From the NCBI RefSeq assembly GCF_001640805.2, contig NC_066838.1, positions 20,538,743 to 20,602,742 on the forward strand: a DNA stretch of 64,000 nt, in the 5' to 3' direction. The notes beneath the pieces are model-generated. The model made no database searches. It was not told the DNA's origin and saw nothing but the letters and a program-made list of their open reading frames with translations. Position 1 is the first letter of the stretch. Every line of letters begins with the position of its first letter. Source of the DNA: Lates calcarifer (taxonomy: Eukaryota; Chordata; Actinopteri; Centropomidae). A program made the position numbers and the translations under genes. Of this stretch, positions 58,936 through 64,000 are shown in pieces.

Positions 58936-59626
58936 TATGAGAGTGGTATAGGTCTTTTCATCTATCTGTCAACAATGTAAAAAAGCATATCTAAAACAAG
59001 TCAAACTATTCTATTTAAGTTTTCTATTTCATATATCAATAAAACTTGAACTTTCAGGGTGTCATTGGAAAGAAATTCTCATGAGCTATATATCAAACTT
59101 TACTTTGAATGATGATCTAAGAAAAGTCAGACAGAAGAAGCGTCTTCTCTCCAACTGTGAGTATCCATTCCCCCACAGACAAACGATCTCCTCTGGCTCA
59201 TGTGTTTGTTGTTGTGCTGCACTTCAGAGGTTATGTCTTCTGGAGAGCTCTGGGAGGAGTTCAGTGTGCTGTGGAGACTTTACCCCCTCCCACCAGGCCT
59301 GTGAAAATGGTCCACCTGCTGCTGTCAATCCTGCACTTTCCTTTGCCTGAAGCAGCTGTCATCCCAAAGGATCCTGATGGCCAGGCCAGCTGGGAGAAGG
59401 GGCTGAAAAAAGAATGTTAGCATGTCTTTCCCCTGCTTGTACCTTAAATATCTTCCATGCAGTTCACAGGGTTTAATTTTAGACTCCACATGAGGCAGGA
59501 GCAAGCCGTTTCTAGCTGAAGTCAGAGTCAGAGGCTACCCAGTACGCTCTGTCCTCAGTAATAGACTGGACAGAAATTATTCTTCCTTTTGATAACAGCA
59601 GAGGCTAAAACCTACAGAGCGCAAAT

Positions 59627-59914
59627 ATGTCAAACGGCAGAGATACCGATGACCTCAATGAAGAAGACATTGATGAGGATGAACTCCTTGCTATGCTTTC
59701 ACCTGAGGAGCTTAAGGAGCTTCAGAGTGAGATGGATGTTATTATTGCCCCAGATGACAGTGTACCGGTTGGACAGAGACAGAAGGACCAGACAGAAAAG
59801 CCTCCGACAGGGACGTTCGACCACAGATCCCTAGTTGATTACCTCTACTGGGAGAAAGAGTCCAAACGCATGCTTGAGGAAGAACGAGTGCCTGCTACTT
59901 TGCTGCCCAGTGAG
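59627..59914 (+). CDS. lmod3: lmod3 exon with start codon
   Basis: 96 codons, [20 protein letters not shown] to VPATLLPSE. Context GCGCAAATATG. A possible splice acceptor (TTTTGATAACAGCAG) ends at 59602, so the 5'UTR may be spliced. E-boxes (CACCTG near 59311, CAGCTG near 59351 and 59388) lie upstream. Donor GAG/GTAAGG. Confidence 0.95.
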
Positions 59915-61875
59915 GTAAGGTGTCAAACTCTCAAAGGTTCATGATCAATCTAGAATATCAAGCATATTCTGTAGAAACTATGACCATTATAAAGTGAAAT
60001 GTTAAGGCTGAACAAAAGGTCTTGGTTCTAATCCTGATGTTCTGATGTATTGTTTTCATTAGAAAACTTTGATGGAGGAAGCTGAAAAGAAAGAAAAAGA
60101 AGAAAACACAGAGACTGTGGAATATGAAGAGTATGAAGTGATAGAGGAAGTCATAGTGGAAGAGGCTGTAGATGGTGCAGATGGAGAGGAAATTATAGAG
60201 GAGATAATTGAGGAAATTATTGAAGAGGTTGATGAGAGTGACGAAAAGGGCAAAGAGGTGGAAGTGAAAGATGAGAGAGAGGTGAACCTACCTGTGAATA
60301 CAGAGAGTCAGGAAAATATAGACAAACATGTAAGTCCTCCGGAAACCAACACAGAAACTGTAACAGAAAAAGATGGCAATCAGCCTTTGTTAGACACAGT
60401 GGAACAGACTGAGAGCTTAGCCCCCAAACACAGCATGTCACACATTGAGGAGAAAGAGGAAATTAAAATGACAGACTCTCTGCTTCCCAAAGATGCTCCA
60501 GAGGAGCCAGAGATAAATGAAACCAATGATAAGCTTCCACAGAAAGAAGAGAGAAAAATTAACAAATTAAAAATTCCAAAACTTGCACTCAACAACATAA
60601 AAATGACATCAAGGCCTTCAGGAAATGAGACAAACTTGGAGTCGACACTTGACAAGATCCGGAACAACAACCCCTCTATCACTGAGGTAAACCTCAACAA
60701 TATAGAAAACATTCCCAAAGAAATGCTCTTGGACTACGTCAACGCCTTGAAGAAGAATAAACATGTGAAAACCTTCAGCATAGCCAACACCGGAGTCGAT
60801 GAAAACATAGCTTTCAACTTGGCCAACATGTTGCGAGAGAATCGGAGCATTACGACTTTGAATATCGAGTCTAATTTTATAACTGGAAAGGGCATCGTGG
60901 CTATCATCCGCTGCCTCCAGTTCAACGAGACTCTCACAGAGCTGCGATTTCACAACCAAAGGCACATGCTGGGTCACCACGCAGAGATGGAGATCTCACG
61001 TCTGCTCAAGGCCAACAACACCCTCCTGAAGATGGGCTACCACTTTGAGCAGCCGGGGCCCAGGATGGTGGTGACCAACATTTTAACCAGGAATCTTGAC
61101 CGTCAGAGGCAGCTGAGGAAGGAGGAGCAGAAGCAGCAGCAACTGAAGGAGCAAAAAGAGCTGATGCAGATGTATGAGAACAGTCTAAACCTGCCTCCTG
61201 GTTTACTAGAGATGCTGGGGTACATACCACCCCTAGAATTCTTGCAGCAGCACGGGCTCGTGCCACCCTCGTCAGAACTGAGCACTGAGCCTCCAACACA
61301 CAACCAGACAGAGCAGCCAGAGCCTAAGAAGCAGCTCAAACATAAAAGCATTCCCAAACAACCCAGTGCCGAACCAGCAAATCCATTAAGGGATGTTCAG
61401 CTGAAGAGGACGCCCAAGAAACGTGACCCATTTCTGGAGCTGGACCCAAGGGATGACAGGAGACAAGAGAGGCCCAGTTTTCAACTGAGGAAGACTCCCA
61501 AAGTGAAGGATGCTGGCAGTGGAGAGATGACAGATGAAAAACCCAACCTGACTGATGTAATTAAGACTTTGAAGCCTGTCCCTCGTAGACGAGTGCCGCC
61601 AAAAGTTGAGCTCACTCCACGTGATCAGCTCCTAAATGAGATCAAAAAGAGCAATGTGGCCTATCTCAAATCTGTGAGTATCTAAAAGTTATCAGTTATC
61701 AGTCAAGATACAATATCTTAAATGTTGTTAACTGATTAACTACCTATAGGGTGTTCTGGTATTATCCATAATGATTACATACTGAAAGTGAATAAAGTTT
61801 TTTATTCTTCTCTGTCACTGCTTGCAGGTGCCGCTCCCTAAAGTCCTGGAATCAAGTGAAACAAGTCTCCTCTGA
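59627..61875 (+). CDS. lmod3: Leiomodin-3 (whole coding span)
   Basis: Leiomodin-3 nucleates actin filaments in skeletal and heart muscle and is needed for thin-filament length; human loss causes nemaline myopathy. Three exons (59627-59914, 60063-61673, 61828-61875) give a 648-residue frame; human is about 560. An N-terminal tropomyosin/actin-binding helix ([19 protein letters not shown]) is followed by an acidic region (about 101-170, [14 protein letters not shown]), a tropomodulin-like LRR domain (about 288-440, [26 protein letters not shown]), a Lys/Gln-rich helix, a Pro-rich stretch, and a C-terminal WH2 motif (about 614-645, [17 protein letters not shown]). The WH2 domain and gene position beside frmd4b separate it from tropomodulins. 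The extra length lies in the acidic/Lys-Glu region. Same strand as frmd4b. Confidence 0.96.
60063..61673 (+). CDS. lmod3: lmod3 central exon (acidic region, LRR domain, WH2 start)
   Basis: 1611 bp, 537 codons, starting [15 protein letters not shown] after a CATTAG acceptor and ending SNVAYLKS at GTGAGT. A single huge internal exon carrying most of the protein is typical of leiomodins. Confidence 0.96.
61828..61875 (+). CDS. lmod3: lmod3 terminal exon
   Basis: Encodes [15 protein letters not shown] then TGA, completing the WH2 motif (LKSVPLPKVL). Acceptor CTTGCAG, phase 0. Confidence 0.92.
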   Translation: MPLPKVLESSETSLL

Positions 61876-62075
61876 GGTTACAACTTGAGCTGTTTGTCTT
61901 CACCATACTCTCTGTTTATTTTAAACATATTTGGTATCAGTCGTGCTAAAACTATTCAAAGGAACTGAGTAAATTAAAACACAGCTACATTGTCATTACA
62001 TATGAAAATTGTTTGCTGGTTGTTGTTCCATTGATGTGTTATCTCACTAAATGCTCGTCTTCTGGAAGTCATAAC

Positions 62076-62081
62076 AATAAA
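62076..62081 (+). terminator. Candidate poly(A) signal for lmod3
   Basis: AATAAA about 200 bases after the stop. Confidence 0.6.
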
Positions 62082-62099
62082 GGTATGAAAATTAAAGTT

Positions 62100-64000
62100 C
62101 ATTGCAAAACATGCTGTATCTAAATCATATTAAAATGCATTACCTCATCAGTTTGCTTGTAGAGGGCTTTTGCACATGAACATTTCAAAAACAGATTTGT
62201 AGAGTAGGTTTGTTTGATTAAATGTTAGATGATTCATTATGGAGCAATGAATGTACTTACCTTTTGCTATAAAGAAATCTTCTATTCTTTGCCTGGGGGT
62301 TCTTTTCTTCTTACTTTTTTAAACAATTATAAATAAAAAGCACCGTGTAGCAGTGTATCAGCGTCCCGCTAAATGCATTCCCAAAGAATAATTTCAGTTA
62401 GTTATGTGCAGATATGAAAAAGGACAAATCACTGTTTTGTTTTTTATAAAGAGCATATATAAGAGCAATATTTGCAGATGAGTAAGTCCTGAAAAACTGT
62501 TGCCCAGTGACACCGTGTACACACTATCTGGGGGGTATGAATTAGTTCACTATTCAGTAGTATAAGTTTTTCATTTGTTTTAGTAAACCCTACAGTTCAC
62601 TACTTTGTTTTGCATTTAAGCAAAATAAGACAAGAATAGCTCATACATTTTGTGAAAAAAATAACCAGTCTATATATTTCACACTGAGATTTGAATTGAA
62701 AAATGACTGCAACATAAGTCAGGTTCTCTTTATTTTTTATAGAGGACAGCCATGTTTTACGCCCAGTTCTGTGATTTCATCATCACTTTTCAAGAATGAA
62801 AAAGTCACATAAAAACATAGATAATATATAATATAGCATCCATGTAACAGACAATCTCTCTGAACTGCCATTTGTGAAGTCAGCATGCACAAACTGCAGT
62901 CAAGGTGTGAAGAATAACAGGAAACAACAGCTTTTACTATTAGGAGTGTAAGTATAAAATAAACACTTAACATTACAGATAACAGATTTAATTTAACTTT
63001 TTTTTAACAAGGAAATGGGATTTGATGGGAAAATAGCATAATAGCATAATATGTCTCTAGTCCAGTTTTTACCAGTGATAAGTGAACGGTGGTGTTTTAA
63101 AGTTAAAATTTCAATTAAGCAGTATTTTTGCCTCATTGCCAAAGTCATATACTCTGTCGTCTGCAGCCATTTTATACATTTCTGCATGCTATATTATGAA
63201 AATGAAGACACACAAAAATAACAGCAAACATGTAAATAACATGGCATAATATTCAAACAATAAAGCTGCACTTGCCATTCATTTTTCAACATTGCATAGC
63301 TGTGGTCAGAGGGGATACACTCAGGCCAGCCTGTATGGTCAGGAACTGTATGCACAAATCTTTTGGCAACAGAAAAATCTAAACTCCACGATTATTAGTC
63401 AGGCCATACAACCATGTCTACACTAGAAGGTCTCAGGTCAGTATTCATACAAGCCTGAAGTAACAAGATGAGAGTTATTGCTGTTTATTAAGCAGTTAAC
63501 AGTTCACTCGGGGTTGGGTCTACTCTGTGAGAAGAAAATTCAACATGCTTGTTTTGAGGTAGCAAACTGAAAGGATCTGATCTCTTTTTTGAAATAAATA
63601 TAACTGGTATTTAATAACGGCATTGTGTTGAGACACTGAGCTTTATTTTACTGAAATAAATACTCAGTCATCATGCAGAACAAAGTGTGTTGTTAACAGG
63701 GGAAGTTATTTGTTTCGGGAACACTTTTTGACAGGGGAATGCTTAAACCTTTGGTAATCTTTAGTGCCCATTGCCTCTCAACATCCAGTCTACATAGTGA
63801 CTGTGCTTGTTATAGTCTTGTTGTAAGTAACCAACTGTTCACTTTAGATCATGTAAATCAATACAAATGTGTAAGAGCATAAAGTAAATGGATAAAAATC
63901 ATGGGAATGTAACCTTCTGTAACTTGTATAGGGGGATAAAAATCTGACACATGGGGATAACACTGTGAAAATCTAATTCATACTGTATGACACTTACTTC
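62100..64000. other. Region downstream of lmod3
   Basis: AT-rich sequence with no coding region, RNA gene or repeat that I can support. In mammals ARL6IP5 lies tail-to-tail with LMOD3, but no part of it is recognised here. Confidence 0.5.

Noticed and set aside
60059..60253. Minus-strand Ser-rich ORF
   Set aside because: Antisense shadow of the acidic Glu-rich repeats of lmod3.
1..64000. Autonomous transposon or retroviral coding regions
   Set aside because: No ORF resembling reverse transcriptase, transposase, integrase or capsid genes was seen. All repeats found look non-autonomous.

Overview
This is vertebrate nuclear DNA, almost certainly from a teleost fish. The genes have introns with GT/AG borders, the background is AT-rich, and the sequence is dense with dispersed repeats typical of teleosts. 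There are no operons, phage genes or CRISPR arrays. The gene order matches human 3p14.1-p13 (MITF, FRMD4B, LMOD3) with the same relative orientations: mitf on the minus strand, then frmd4b and lmod3 on the plus strand.

Layout. Positions 1-1.85 kb are repeat-bearing flank, or a distal 3'UTR of mitf. mitf occupies 4367-31444 (minus) for coding sequence, with a 3'UTR running down to about 1.86 kb. I could place ten coding exons for the A isoform (514 residues, calculated) and two further alternative first exons that I recognise by eye: a 1H-type exon at 24025-24074 and a 1M (melanocyte-type) exon at 10100-10135. All of them join the shared exons in the correct phase. About 31.45-37.5 kb separates mitf from frmd4b (divergent promoters). 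frmd4b has a probable GC-rich non-coding first exon ending at 37795, then 22 coding exons at 44987-55721 (987 residues calculated), plus a possible alternative terminal exon at 56596-56632. About 57.64-58.45 kb is a CpG-rich, promoter-like island. lmod3 has three coding exons at 59627-61875 (648 residues calculated). About 62.1-64 kb is intergenic.

The three genes do not form a pathway. mitf encodes a bHLH-leucine-zipper transcription factor for pigment cells, retinal pigment epithelium and lysosomal genes. frmd4b encodes a FERM-domain scaffold (GRSP1) linked to cytohesin/Arf6 and Par3 signalling. lmod3 encodes a muscle actin-filament nucleator of sarcomeric thin filaments. They are neighbours through conserved synteny.

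No exotic undescribed system is visible. The most interesting signals are in gene architecture: one fish mitf locus keeps A, H, B and M first exons; a 93-bp in-frame exon lies just before the basic domain while the human 84-bp exon 3 is absent; a (GA)28 microsatellite forms the polypyrimidine tract of the exon 1B acceptor; frmd4b has a possible second C-terminus; and a CpG island with a perfect RFX X-box has no recognised gene. Exon borders were set by hand from homology plus splice-site phase, and no alignment or transcript data were available.
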